NCBI RefSeq assembly: GCF_002953195.1
Contig: NZ_CP026377.1
Location: forward strand, 1,178,001-1,242,000
DNA from: Mixta gaviniae
GTDB lineage: Bacteria > Pseudomonadota > Gammaproteobacteria > Enterobacterales > Enterobacteriaceae
Length of the DNA: 64,000 nucleotides
Direction: 5' to 3'
In this document: positions 17,188 through 25,946 of the stretch, piece by piece
Layout: each line of letters starts with the position of its first letter
How positions within the stretch are numbered: the first letter of the stretch is position 1
Program-made: the position numbers and the translations under genes
Notes under the pieces: generated by a model
Database searches by the model: none
Seen by the model: the letters and a program-made list of their open reading frames with translations, nothing else
Told to the model about the DNA's origin: nothing

Positions 17188-19229
17188 GTGAATTACGGGC
17201 GGAACAGCAGCGCATTATCTGGCGCTTCGATCGGCAAACGCTGATTGTCGAACCCTGGGGAGAGAATAGCCTGCGGGTGCGCGCCAGCTGCCAGCCGCAA
17301 ATAGCGGACACCGACTGGGCGCTGCTGCCGCCCGGCGTACAGGCGGCGGAAATCAGCCAACAGGGCGAATCCCTTAGCCTGCGCAACGGCAAGATCACCG
17401 CCACGCTTAACCCGCGCGGCCAGCTCGCCTTCTACAATCAGCGCGGCGAACTGCTGCTGGAGGAGTTCTGGCGGCAGCGCACCACGGTCGGCATCGGCGC
17501 GACGGAAAAAAGCCAGGATAAATATATCAGCGCGCTCAAGCTGGACGGCCGCGAGTTTCGTCCGATTCCCGGCGGCAAATATCAGCTGACGGTGCGCTTC
17601 GAAGCGCGACGCGACGAAAAAATTTACGGTATGGGGCAGTATCAGCAGGCGGGGCTGGATCTTAAAGGCTGCACGCTGGAGCTGGCGCAGCGCAACTCGC
17701 AGGCCAGCGTGCCCTTTATGCTCTCCAGTCTCGGCTATGGCCTGCTGTGGCACAACCCGGCGATCGGCGAGGCGACCTTCGGGAAAAACCTCACCCGCTG
17801 GCAGGCGCAGGTCACCGACCAGATGGATTACTGGATCACCGCGGGCGACGAACCGGCGCAGATCCTGCGTCAGTATGGGCGCGCCGTGGGCACCGCGCCG
17901 CCGATGCCTGCCTTCGCCACCGGCTTCTGGCAGTGCAAGCTGCGTTATCGCACCCAGCAGGAGGTGCTGGAGGTGGCGCGCGAGTACCGGCGGCGACAGC
18001 TGCCGCTCTCGGTGATCGTCATCGACTTTTTCCACTGGACGAACCAGGGGGACTGGTGCTTCGACCCGCGCGACTGGCCCGATCCCAAAGCGATGACGGC
18101 GGAGCTGAAGGCAATGGGCATCGAAACCATGGTGTCGGTCTGGCCGACGGTTGACAGCCGCAGCGCCAACTATGCGCGCATGAAATCGCAGGGGCTACTG
18201 GTCAACAGCGATCGCGGCGTGTCGGTCAACCTCGATTTTCTCGGCAATACCACCTTTTTCGACGCCACCCATCCCGCCGCGCGCGCCTTTGTCTGGCAGG
18301 AAGTGAAGCGTAACTATTACGATCTCGGCATCCGCACCTTCTGGCTGGATGAGGCGGAGCCGGAGTACCGTGCCTACGATTTTGATAACTACCGCTACCA
18401 TCTGGGGCCGGTGCTGGAGGTAGGGAACATCTACCCGCAGAAGTTCGCTCAGGGTTTTTATGAAGGCTTACAGCAGCAGGGAGAAACGGAGATCGTCAAC
18501 CTGGTGCGCTGCGCCTGGGCTGGCAGCCAGCGCTACGGCGTGCTGGCGTGGTCAGGCGATGTTCACTCCTCGTTTCATGCGCTGCGCAATCAGTTCTCCG
18601 CCGGATTGAATATGGCGATGGCGGGTATGCCCTGGTGGACCACCGATATCGGCGGCTTTCAGGGCGGTAACGTCGAGGATCCCGCCTTTCACGAGCTGCT
18701 GATCCGCTGGTTCCAGTGGGCGGTCTTCTGTCCGGTGATGCGCCTGCACGGCTATCGCGAGCCACAGGTGGCGCCGCCGGAAGCGTGGCGCGACGGCATC
18801 GCTCAGTGCAACAGCGGCTCGCCGAATGAGGTCTGGAGCTACGGCGAGGAGAACTATCAGCTGATGAAGGCGTGCCTGCTGTTGCGCGAGCGCCTGCGCC
18901 CCTATATCGACAGCCTGATGCGGCAGGCGCATGAGCAGGGCGATCCGGTGATGCGTCCGCTGTTCTATCACTACCCGCAGCAGGCGGAAAGCTGGCAGGT
19001 TGAGGATCAGTATCTGCTCGGGCGCGATCTGCTGGTGGCGCCGGTGCTGCGCGCCGGGGAGCGCGAGCGTCGCGTCTGGCTGCCGGCGGAAGAGAGCTGG
19101 ATTGCACGCAACGGCGAACGCTATCAGGGCGGGCAGTGGCTGCAGATGGCGGCGCCGCTGAGCGAGATCCCGGCATTGGTGCGCGTTGGCGCGGAGGAAT
19201 CGCTGCTGGCGGCGCTGCAGACACGCTGA
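17184..19229 (+). CDS. glycoside hydrolase family 31 (alpha-glucosidase/alpha-xylosidase-like)
   Basis: 681 residues. An N-terminal beta domain is followed by the GH31 barrel. The nucleophile is probably Asp389 in 'TFWLDEAEPEY' and the acid/base Asp459 in 'LAWSGDVHSSF'. 'MPWWTTDIGGFQGG' and 'RLHGYREP' complete the active-site strands. The protein is shorter than E. coli YicI (772), so I do not assume alpha-xylosidase specificity. It should cleave, in the cytoplasm, the oligosaccharide or glycoside imported by the symporter just upstream, with which it shares an ATGA overlap. No signal peptide is visible. Confidence 0.88.
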   Translation: MSELRAEQQRIIWRFDRQTLIVEPWGENSLRVRASCQPQIADTDWALLPPGVQAAEISQQGESLSLRNGKITATLNPRGQLAFYNQRGELLLEEFWRQRTTVGIGATEKSQDKYISALKLDGREFRPIPGGKYQLTVRFEARRDEKIYGMGQYQQAGLDLKGCTLELAQRNSQASVPFMLSSLGYGLLWHNPAIGEATFGKNLTRWQAQVTDQMDYWITAGDEPAQILRQYGRAVGTAPPMPAFATGFWQCKLRYRTQQEVLEVAREYRRRQLPLSVIVIDFFHWTNQGDWCFDPRDWPDPKAMTAELKAMGIETMVSVWPTVDSRSANYARMKSQGLLVNSDRGVSVNLDFLGNTTFFDATHPAARAFVWQEVKRNYYDLGIRTFWLDEAEPEYRAYDFDNYRYHLGPVLEVGNIYPQKFAQGFYEGLQQQGETEIVNLVRCAWAGSQRYGVLAWSGDVHSSFHALRNQFSAGLNMAMAGMPWWTTDIGGFQGGNVEDPAFHELLIRWFQWAVFCPVMRLHGYREPQVAPPEAWRDGIAQCNSGSPNEVWSYGEENYQLMKACLLLRERLRPYIDSLMRQAHEQGDPVMRPLFYHYPQQAESWQVEDQYLLGRDLLVAPVLRAGERERRVWLPAEESWIARNGERYQGGQWLQMAAPLSEIPALVRVGAEESLLAALQTR

Positions 19230-19314
19230 TAACGGGCGACGCGTCAGGCCGCTGCGCGGCGGATGTCAATGTGGGCGGCGGCCGCCGTAACCTACCGGCT
19301 AAACGGGCGCATCG

Positions 19315-19490
19315 CCTGAGGGGCAGACTCGGGCGATCGGCTCCGTTTCAGGTAATCAGCGGCGGCTCAGGCGATCGGCTCCATCCCGGACGATCGGGCC
19401 TGCTTTGGACGATCGATGCCGCCTCGGGCGATCGCGCCTGCTTTGCGCGATCGGCGCCGTCTCGAACGATCTTTTCCGCCTCAGGCGATC
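19315..19490. repeat. 19-bp tandem repeat array overlapping the SIR2-like gene end
   Basis: The core CGATC recurs at 19334, 19372, 19391, 19410, 19429, 19448, 19467 and 19486, with a degenerate copy at 19353. This is a period of exactly 19 bases over eight to nine units. The consensus is roughly CGATCGGCTCCGTCTCAGG. The last copy contains the stop codon and final codons of the SIR2-like gene on the minus strand. The rest fills the intergenic space to the GH31 gene (stop at 19229). The unit is not a multiple of three. Confidence 0.92.
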
Positions 19491-20275
19491 AGCTCCGCCA
19501 GAAAGTCGCCCAGCGCCTTACGCGGGTCATCCTCTTCAGAAACGATCATCTCGATACCCCACTGGCCCAGCACCTCTTTCGCCACCGGATTATTGCGGTT
19601 GGTAAACAGATAAGAGGTTGGACGGGCGGAGGCGAGACCGGTGCGGCCCCACATCTTGGTCAGGCGGTAGAACAGCAGGCGAATATTGAAATCACTGATG
19701 CTGTAGCCGACAAACAACACTGAATTGCCCATGACGTCGTGCGTCAGCTTGATATCCAGCGGCGAATCGAAATAGAGCCGCTCAAAGTAGCTACTTTCAT
19801 CCAGCACGATAGAGGTATCGTCATCGAAATCGCCGTGCAGCTTGATGATATGGCGGCGGCTTTCATCAAGCGACACCAGATCGGCGGCGTTCGCCACCTT
19901 GTAGTAGGGCACCCGGTGCGCCTCGTGCGCCATCTCCAGCCAGCGATCGTAGTTGGTGGTGTAGATGCGCGAGAAGCGCCCCTGGGTGATCATGGTATGG
20001 ATTTCAGAGGAGCGCACGTCAATATCGGGCCGGTGCCATTCGCGATCCATCCAGCTGCGCAAGGGGCCCAGCGAGCCTTTTTTCTGCTTGTAATATTCCG
20101 CCAGCGACAGGTGAGTGCCGTAAGCGTTGAAGATTTTCGGGTCGTAGCCCAATTCGTTAGCCAGATGCGCGATCAGCTCATGCCACTCCGGCAGGCCCAG
20201 ATTGCGCGAAACGCCCGCCCCGGCGAACAGGATCAGTTTCCCGGCGTCATAGGCGCGTTTCAGTTCGGGTTTCAT
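19481..20275 (-). CDS. SIR2-like domain protein, probable NADase effector
   Basis: 264 residues. The SIR2 fold is marked by 'LILFAGAGVSRNLGLPEW' (GAGxS at residues 19-23), 'IYTTNYDRWLE' (the T-x-N-x-D nucleotide site) and 'HIIKLHGDF' (candidate catalytic His). 'SVLFVGYSISDFNIRLL' is the C-terminal strand common to the SIR2-like defence group. It lacks the zinc cysteines of true deacetylase sirtuins. In bacteria such proteins usually deplete NAD+ on sensing phage. Its start overlaps the HAM1-like gene stop by ATGA, so the two are made together and probably form a complex. The 3' end lies inside a 19-bp repeat array. NADase function is an inference from the family. Confidence 0.85.
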   Translation of the reverse strand: MKPELKRAYDAGKLILFAGAGVSRNLGLPEWHELIAHLANELGYDPKIFNAYGTHLSLAEYYKQKKGSLGPLRSWMDREWHRPDIDVRSSEIHTMITQGRFSRIYTTNYDRWLEMAHEAHRVPYYKVANAADLVSLDESRRHIIKLHGDFDDDTSIVLDESSYFERLYFDSPLDIKLTHDVMGNSVLFVGYSISDFNIRLLFYRLTKMWGRTGLASARPTSYLFTNRNNPVAKEVLGQWGIEMIVSEEDDPRKALGDFLAELIA

Positions 20276-20829
20276 GGCACGTTCCTTGCGGTTTTCAGAA
20301 AGGCGGCAAAGCGATCCAGTGCCAGACGGCGCATGGAGATCTCATGCTTGAGTTCGCCCATCTCGGCGAAGGTCTGCGTATGGCCTTCCGGCATAAAAAT
20401 GCAGTCCCAGATAAATTCACGCGGGCCGGCCGGCGCGACGATTTTGCCGCGCACCTCGCCGGCGAACTGATACATCTTGCGTCCGTCGCAGTAGCCCAGC
20501 ACGGTTTTGGCGGTGGCCTGCTGGCTATCCAGCGCCTGCACCAGCGCGGTAAAACGTTCGGCGTCGAGCCGGTTCCAGAAAATGCGCGTCAGCCCCGCGG
20601 GCAGGCCGTTCAGCCCATCCAGATAGAGGCCGGTATGCTCCACGAACAATGGGCGGCCAATCAGCGAGAACGCTTTGGTGAGCTTATCGCGCACCAGCTC
20701 CACTTCATCTTCTGTCTGTATCTCTTCGATGCGGCACGCAACGGGAAGCACCTCGACGCCAATCGGCCCCAGGATTTTGCGCACCTCGTCCAGCTTTAGC
20801 TCATTGCTGGAAAGAAACCGTATTTTCAT
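20272..20829 (-). CDS. HAM1/RdgB-like nucleotide-binding protein with altered active site
   Basis: 185 residues of the non-canonical purine NTP pyrophosphatase (HAM1/RdgB) family. Ser8-Asn9 with Lys12 form the phosphate-binding SxNxxK, and 'FIWDCIFMPEGHTQTFAEM' and 'EISMRRLALDRF' match the C-terminal base-binding half. Two important sites differ. The catalytic region normally reading (D/E)D(T/S)GL is VEHTGL, with His65 in place of Asp. The base-binding SHR is SMR (165-167). It may therefore bind rather than hydrolyse dITP/XTP. It is not the housekeeping RdgB, which lies elsewhere in enterobacteria. It is the first gene of the operon with the SIR2-like effector, which suggests a sensor role as in HAM1-SIR2 antiphage systems. 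Confidence 0.82.
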   Translation of the reverse strand: MKIRFLSSNELKLDEVRKILGPIGVEVLPVACRIEEIQTEDEVELVRDKLTKAFSLIGRPLFVEHTGLYLDGLNGLPAGLTRIFWNRLDAERFTALVQALDSQQATAKTVLGYCDGRKMYQFAGEVRGKIVAPAGPREFIWDCIFMPEGHTQTFAEMGELKHEISMRRLALDRFAAFLKTARNVP

Positions 20830-20851
20830 GCTTCACCCAGTATTATGTCAG

Positions 20852-20893
20852 CCGGTAGGGTTATGATTATGCGCGCAAAGAAGCGCCTACCGG
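20852..20893. promoter_or_regulatory. inverted repeat upstream of the HAM1-SIR2 operon
   Basis: CCGGTAGG at 20852-20859 is mirrored by CCTACCGG at 20886-20893. An inner GCGC pair (20871-20874 and 20883-20886) makes a longer, bulged dyad. It lies 23-64 bases upstream of the HAM1-like start, where an operator or an RNA hairpin in the leader would sit. Confidence 0.45.
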
Positions 20894-20949
20894 TGTCAGA
20901 CAGTGTAGACCAGACGGGCGGGACGATCAGCCAGATAAATAGCCTGAAG

Positions 20950-20985
20950 GAAGGGAAAAGAGGGCGCCGGGCGACCGCCCGACGC
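20950..20985 (-). terminator. probable terminator of the three-domain glycan gene
   Basis: On the minus strand a GC-rich hairpin (arms 20976-20985 and 20964-20973, one mismatch) is followed by TCTTTTCCC just behind the stop of the 20993-24799 gene. Confidence 0.6.
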
Positions 20986-20992
20986 CGGTCGA

Positions 20993-23900
20993 TCAGTAGC
21001 CGGTTTCCTGTTTCTCCAGCGTGGTTTCGCGCGCTTTGACAAACTCAGCCGCGCGTTTGCCCGCCAGGAAGGCGTGGTCGGAATTGTAATATTCCCATTC
21101 GCTGTAGCGGCCCGACAGCAGGATATCCTGCTGCAGCAGCCAGTCGCGGATCAGAGCGATACTTGCCTGGCGCGCATGGTCATAAACGACGTAGGCGTAA
21201 GGAATATCCACCTGATTGGCGGTGATGATCGGGTCGTCGGCGTTGATCATTCCCACTGCGATACACTCCTGAATGCAGCGCTGGATCAGCGCCTCGCCAT
21301 CTACCGGCAGCGGCTTATCGGGCGAATAGCTGATTTCGCAGGTCAGGCCGCAGCCGCCGGGCGGGTTGCAGAAGGGGCTGGCGTTGCCCTGTACAAAAAT
21401 GCGGTGGAACAGCGTCTCGCCCGGATAGTAGATCCAGTGTTTTTCCGTCAGGTCGGCGCGGCCCACGCCGATGTTGACGCAGCGGATAGAGACATGACGC
21501 AGCTTCGCCGCCGCATCGTGGATCTCCTGCGGCGCCTCATCGCCGATCAGCTTAATCAGCTGTGGCAGCGGCATGGTGCTGATCAGCTGATCGTAGCGGT
21601 AGCGACGGCCGTCGGTCAGCACCGCGATATGCTGTTCCGGGTGCAGCGCCGCCAGCGTGCTGTTGGTCTCCAGTTCGCAGGTCAGGTGCGGCAGGAAGCC
21701 ATGCATCAGCGCCTGGAAGCCCCCTTTCAGCGGATAGCCGAAGCGGGCGTTCGGTCCCATCGGTTTTTCCAGTGGTGCCAGCGCACCTTCGACAATCTGC
21801 GCCAGGTCGGGCAGCGGCACGCGTCCGCCAAGCCAGGAGGTTTCCATTTCGCTCAGCGGCAGCGTCCAGAGCTTTTTGTTGTAGGGCACGGCAAAATGTT
21901 TGGCGATGCCCCGGCCCCAGGTCTTGTAAATAAACTGCTCGAAGTTCTCTGTCTGCCCGCTCTCCTGCGCTACGCACGCTTCGCCATCGGGCACCACGCC
22001 GTCGGCGCAGCAGTCGCGGTGCTGCACCAGCGCCGCCGCGTTGGCGGGCGTTGCGGCCGCGTCGCCCGCGATGCCGTAGCGCGCCTCAATGGCGCCGAGA
22101 ATGCACTCTTTGATCACCTCTGGCGGCAGGCCGTGAAGCGAGCCCTGGAATGGATAGCGGGTCCAGGCGCCGCCGTCGTTGTAGACCCAGGCTTCGCGCA
22201 TCTGCCAGTGCAGGTTGTCGCCCAGCAGCAGTTCATACAGCTTCAGTACGTACGGATCCTGCGAAAACATGATGTGGCCGGCGTAGTCGAAGGTAAACCC
22301 TTTGTCGTTCAGCGAGCGGCACCAGCCGCCCGGCGAGGCATTTTTCTCCAGTACCAGCGCCCCTTTGCCGTAGTGGTAGCCGGCGCTCAGGCCGGTCGGC
22401 CCGGCGCCAATAATCAGGCAGGGCAGGGAGGCGAGCTGATCGGCGGCCGGCTTCAGCCGCCGCGTAATCTGCTGCACTTCGTCAGCAATCACCGGCGGCG
22501 CGGCCTGAACGGGCGGCTGGCGCGCGGCCTCGGCGCCCTGGCTCATCAACTTGCGCATCTGTGCGGCGGTAGAATCCCATGAGGTGGCGGCAACCACTGC
22601 CTGCATGCGCTGCGCCTTCGTTGCGCGCTCCTCCGCGTTCATGACCAGCGCGCGCTCACAGGCACGGACAAACTCTTCCGGGCTGTAGGCGATGGCCACC
22701 AGGTCGGAGTAGTGGCGCGCCACATCGGCGATCGCCGTACTGACGATTGGCAGCTGCGCCGCCATATACTCCAGCACCTTGGTCGGGCTAATAAACTGCG
22801 TCGAGGCGTTGAGCGCGAACGGCATCAGGCAGACATCCCAGCCGGCAAGGAATTGCGGCAACGCCTCATAGGGCTGCTGGCCCAGCCAGTGAATGTTTGC
22901 CCGCTGCGGCAGCGTCGCCGGATCGATTTTCACCACCGGGCCGACCATCACGATCTGCCACTCCGGATGGGCATCGGCCAGCGCCGCCACCAGACTGATA
23001 TCGAGACGCTCGTCAATGACGCCGTAATAGCCGAGACGCACCGGCGGCAGCGCCTGCTGCAGCGGATGCCCGTTGCTGCGGTCCAGCGCCTGCTCGAAAT
23101 GGACGGCGTCAACGCTGCTGGGGAAACAGTAGATGGCGTGGTGCTTATTCTTTTTCGCCTCATACAGGCTGGAACCGCCGGTAAACACCAGATCGGCGCG
23201 CGCCATCAGCGCCGATTCGCGCTGCTGCAGCTGACGCGGCGCCTGGTTAAAGGCAGAAAGCTCATCCATGCAGTCGTAAATCACTAACGACGGCGTAAAA
23301 GGGGTCAGCAGCGGCAGCGCCATCGGGGTATAGAACCAGACGACAGGCTGTTCCTGCTCGTCTACCAGCTCCGTCAGCAGCAGCTGCAGCGTGGCGATCT
23401 GATCGTCATGGAAGCCGGGCGCCGCAATCGGCGTATGAGGCTGAACAACGGTGATATTGGGCGCGGGCGTGGAGTAATGGAGCGAGGAGGCCTGCGCGTC
23501 ATAAATCGGCTCCTCGATAAACAGCACGCGGTAGTGCTGCGCCAGGCGCGACAGCAGGTGTTGCGGACGCTGAAAGACAAATCCCCAGCGCAGGTGGCTA
23601 AAAACGATCAGAGTTTTTTGCTGCATACCATTCTCCTTATTCTCCGCTGCCGGAGGAGTAAACGACTGAAAATGTCGTAATGTGCGTTGCGCCTGGCGGA
23701 GCGCCACGGCGTAGGGCTGATTGAGTAAACGGAGAAAAGGGTCGGGGCCGTTGCGGTCGAGATCCCAGAGTCCGCTGCAGGGCCAGGCCGATAAATCCTC
23801 CCAGCGCGGCCGGTCGATAATCGGGTAAAGGCAGACGCCGTAAAGGGTGACGCCCGCCAGCTGCGCCTGCGCCAGCTGCGCGGTGACGTCCGCTATCCAG

Positions 23901-24799
23901 GCACCGCGTCCGCTGCCGACGTGGCTGGTTTCGGCAATCAGCAGCGGGCGCTGATAGCGCTGTTGCAGCTCCACCAGCATGGTGTGCAGCGGCTTGCGGC
24001 GGCGATCGCCAAGGTGCCAGTGCAGCCGCGCCATCGAAGGCACCTCCCACTGGTTGTCGTGGTAGTAGTTGGCACCGATCAGGTCGAGATAGCGTGGCGC
24101 GCCGCCCAGCTCCGGCGCCAGCGTGCCGCGCAGCATGTCCCACGCCTGAAACTGCGCATTGCTGTGCGACTGCGCCGCTTCACGGGCCTCCGGCGTCTCT
24201 TCCGTGGCGACGATATGAATCAGGGGATCGCAATGCAGAATGCGCGCGCGGCTGTCCACTTCCCAGAGGGCGTCGCAGCCCGCCAGCGTCGCTCTGATTA
24301 ACTGACGTTTACAGGCATCGGCAGGGTCATGTTCAGGCAGGTTTGGGCAGGTAAACAGCCCGACGGAGATACCCCAGCTGAGGAAAGAGATTTCGTTGAT
24401 CGGCGAGTAAACCGGCGTCCGGACGGAGCGCGGCGCGATATAGTCGGCAGCGGCGGCGCAAAAGGCGGCGAAGCGGGGAATAAAATCGTCGGAAAAGAGA
24501 TGCACATCTTCAGGCCAGCCGTAGTGACACAGCGTCCAGCAGATTTGAATATCATATTCCCGCGCCGCCTCCAGCCGGGCGTCGAGCGAGGAGAAGTCAT
24601 AACGGCCGTCACGTTCGGTCAGACGCCAGCCCACGCTTTCCCGCACCGTTGAAATATTGAATGCCTTTAGCGCGGCGTAATCTTCTTTTACACGCGCCAG
24701 GTGCGCATTGGTTTCATTCATCGACAGCCGTTCGCCGTGCGGATTGATATGATCCGCGCCTTCATAGCCCGCCTGCCAAAATGATGAAAAAGGTGTCAT
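20993..24799 (-). CDS. three-domain protein: glycosidase-like, glycosyltransferase, FAD oxidoreductase
   Basis: One frame of 1268 codons joins three modules. Residues 1 to ~385 resemble a family 1 glycosyl hydrolase barrel ('RESVGWRLTERDGRYDFSSL', 'SPINEISFL', 'LIAETSHVGSG'). Residues ~392-770 are a GT4-like glycosyltransferase ('FVFQRPQHLLSRLA', 'SPTKVLEYMAAQLPIVST'). From about residue 795 an FAD-binding amine-oxidase/UDP-galactopyranose-mutase-like domain begins ('LIIGAGPTGLSAGYHYG', 'SPGGWCRS', 'DYAGHIMF'). At the first junction an internal ATG (23624-23626, residue 392) is preceded by AAGGAG at ideal spacing, so an 877-residue transferase-oxidoreductase could also be made separately. No stop separates the glycosidase part. 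The set suggests surface or storage glycan modification, but the product is unknown. Confidence 0.8.
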   Translation of the reverse strand: MTPFSSFWQAGYEGADHINPHGERLSMNETNAHLARVKEDYAALKAFNISTVRESVGWRLTERDGRYDFSSLDARLEAAREYDIQICWTLCHYGWPEDVHLFSDDFIPRFAAFCAAAADYIAPRSVRTPVYSPINEISFLSWGISVGLFTCPNLPEHDPADACKRQLIRATLAGCDALWEVDSRARILHCDPLIHIVATEETPEAREAAQSHSNAQFQAWDMLRGTLAPELGGAPRYLDLIGANYYHDNQWEVPSMARLHWHLGDRRRKPLHTMLVELQQRYQRPLLIAETSHVGSGRGAWIADVTAQLAQAQLAGVTLYGVCLYPIIDRPRWEDLSAWPCSGLWDLDRNGPDPFLRLLNQPYAVALRQAQRTLRHFQSFTPPAAENKENGMQQKTLIVFSHLRWGFVFQRPQHLLSRLAQHYRVLFIEEPIYDAQASSLHYSTPAPNITVVQPHTPIAAPGFHDDQIATLQLLLTELVDEQEQPVVWFYTPMALPLLTPFTPSLVIYDCMDELSAFNQAPRQLQQRESALMARADLVFTGGSSLYEAKKNKHHAIYCFPSSVDAVHFEQALDRSNGHPLQQALPPVRLGYYGVIDERLDISLVAALADAHPEWQIVMVGPVVKIDPATLPQRANIHWLGQQPYEALPQFLAGWDVCLMPFALNASTQFISPTKVLEYMAAQLPIVSTAIADVARHYSDLVAIAYSPEEFVRACERALVMNAEERATKAQRMQAVVAATSWDSTAAQMRKLMSQGAEAARQPPVQAAPPVIADEVQQITRRLKPAADQLASLPCLIIGAGPTGLSAGYHYGKGALVLEKNASPGGWCRSLNDKGFTFDYAGHIMFSQDPYVLKLYELLLGDNLHWQMREAWVYNDGGAWTRYPFQGSLHGLPPEVIKECILGAIEARYGIAGDAAATPANAAALVQHRDCCADGVVPDGEACVAQESGQTENFEQFIYKTWGRGIAKHFAVPYNKKLWTLPLSEMETSWLGGRVPLPDLAQIVEGALAPLEKPMGPNARFGYPLKGGFQALMHGFLPHLTCELETNSTLAALHPEQHIAVLTDGRRYRYDQLISTMPLPQLIKLIGDEAPQEIHDAAAKLRHVSIRCVNIGVGRADLTEKHWIYYPGETLFHRIFVQGNASPFCNPPGGCGLTCEISYSPDKPLPVDGEALIQRCIQECIAVGMINADDPIITANQVDIPYAYVVYDHARQASIALIRDWLLQQDILLSGRYSEWEYYNSDHAFLAGKRAAEFVKARETTLEKQETGY

Positions 24800-25653
24800 G
24801 AACAGTTTCTCCTGCGGCCCTGTCAGTCAACGCATCGCTGACAGCCGCATTCGGTAAAGCAGAACAAAGGCGCGTGGAAAGCGGCTGCGATCGCCGCCTG
24901 ATGCCGTACTGATCTTCCACACAGAAAAACGCTGGCGGTTGCTGAGGTATCCACTGTGATAGCGAGAGTAATGACAGGAGTGCCTGGTCAGCGTTATCAG
25001 ATAAATATGGGTACGCGGATACGCTTGTTATATTTATTTTTCTGAATTGTTTCTTAACGAAATCTTCTATGAAAAGTATAGGGATTACCGTATTGCGCGC
25101 AAGTTATGCGCATCCTCAGCGCGAAACTTCGGATTATCCTTACTGTTTAGTGGGTAAATGTATTATTTTTATTTAATTGTATATCGTTGGAAGCGAAGCG
25201 CTGGTAGCGCCAGCGTAGATCGCAGGGAAGGGCGTAAAGCAGGAACAGGTGATTGAATTTTAACCAATCGGGGCGTGTCGTGCAGCGGAGTTTCTGCTAA
25301 TGGCTGGCTGCGCGAAAAATGATCCCGTCTCTTTATTTTGCCTGTGGCGGTAAAGTTTAAAAAAATGCATTTCTATGCCGTTTTTTCGTCGCCAACCGCA
25401 AAAAAGGCAGTTGCCAAAGCAAAAGGGATCTTCCGCGGCGCTTTCGCGGCGCCAGGTGCCGCCTCCGGCCCCCCACGAATCTGCTCTCGCAGCGCTTCCG
25501 CTTTGCATCAGTAAACCGTCTTCAAAACTCTTTCAGTTTTTATGAATGATTTGAGCAAAAGCTTACGCTTTTTTATTCAGCGCCTCTCGCCTATTATCTT
25601 TCACATCGAGGCGAGATGCCTCATTTACTTTAAATAATATCAGGTAAACAATC
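24800..25653. other. gene-free interval, AT-rich in the middle
   Basis: No convincing gene. The part at about 25000-25190 is clearly richer in A/T than its surroundings and probably holds the promoter of the leftward three-domain gene. An 82-codon minus-strand frame at 25260-25508 has no ribosome binding site or recognisable content. The last ~80 bases are the leader of the DUF1471 gene. Confidence 0.6.
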
Positions 25654-25863
25654 ATGAAAAACGTCAAAATTTTTGCATCAGTTATCGCGCTTTCCGTACT
25701 CTCTTTCAACAGCTTCGCCGCCAGCGTGACCGCTACCGCGCTGACGCTGGATGCCGCTGAGGCCAAAATCGCCGCGCAGGCGGAGCAGCAGGGCGCAGGC
25801 TACAAAATTACCGAAGCTAATTTTAACAACGGCGTGCATATGACCGCTGAGCTGGTGAAATAA
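25654..25863 (+). CDS. DUF1471 (BhsA/YdgH-like) small periplasmic protein
   Basis: 69 residues with a signal peptide ending 'FNSFAA' and a mature part carrying the DUF1471 pattern 'LDAAEAKIAAQAEQQGAGYK', then 'ITEANFNNGVHMTAELVK'. Members (BhsA, McbA, YhcN, YjfY) are stress-induced periplasmic or outer-membrane-associated proteins that affect biofilm and metal or acid tolerance. The protein is near the lower size limit of the family but complete. AGG-type binding site lies just upstream of the ATG, and a strong terminator follows, so the gene is monocistronic. Confidence 0.85.
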   Translation: MKNVKIFASVIALSVLSFNSFAASVTATALTLDAAEAKIAAQAEQQGAGYKITEANFNNGVHMTAELVK

Positions 25864-25882
25864 CCCACCGCTGCTGAAAGAT

Positions 25883-25906
25883 GACGCCTGCGGGCGTCTT
25901 TTTTTT
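25883..25906 (+). terminator. rho-independent terminator
   Basis: Stem GACGCC/GGCGTC with a TGCG loop followed by eight T, 20 bases behind the DUF1471 gene. Confidence 0.92.
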
Positions 25907-25946
25907 GCCTGCGGCCACCGCTGTTAAGCACTGAAGGGAGGAAGTA

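Noticed and set aside
19315..19490. CRISPR array
   Set aside because: Units are contiguous 19-mers with no spacers and no cas genes nearby; the same holds for the 33-bp and 41-bp arrays.
19136..19723. 195-codon plus-strand frame through the 19-bp array
   Set aside because: Starts inside the GH31 gene and ends antisense to the SIR2-like gene; openness is due to the repeat composition.
21074..22582. 502-codon plus-strand frame
   Set aside because: Lies wholly opposite the FAD/glycosyltransferase part of the 20993-24799 gene; composition typical of an antisense frame in GC-rich DNA.
25260..25508. 82-codon minus-strand gene in the 24800-25653 interval
   Set aside because: No ribosome binding site, no family pattern, mixed low-complexity translation.
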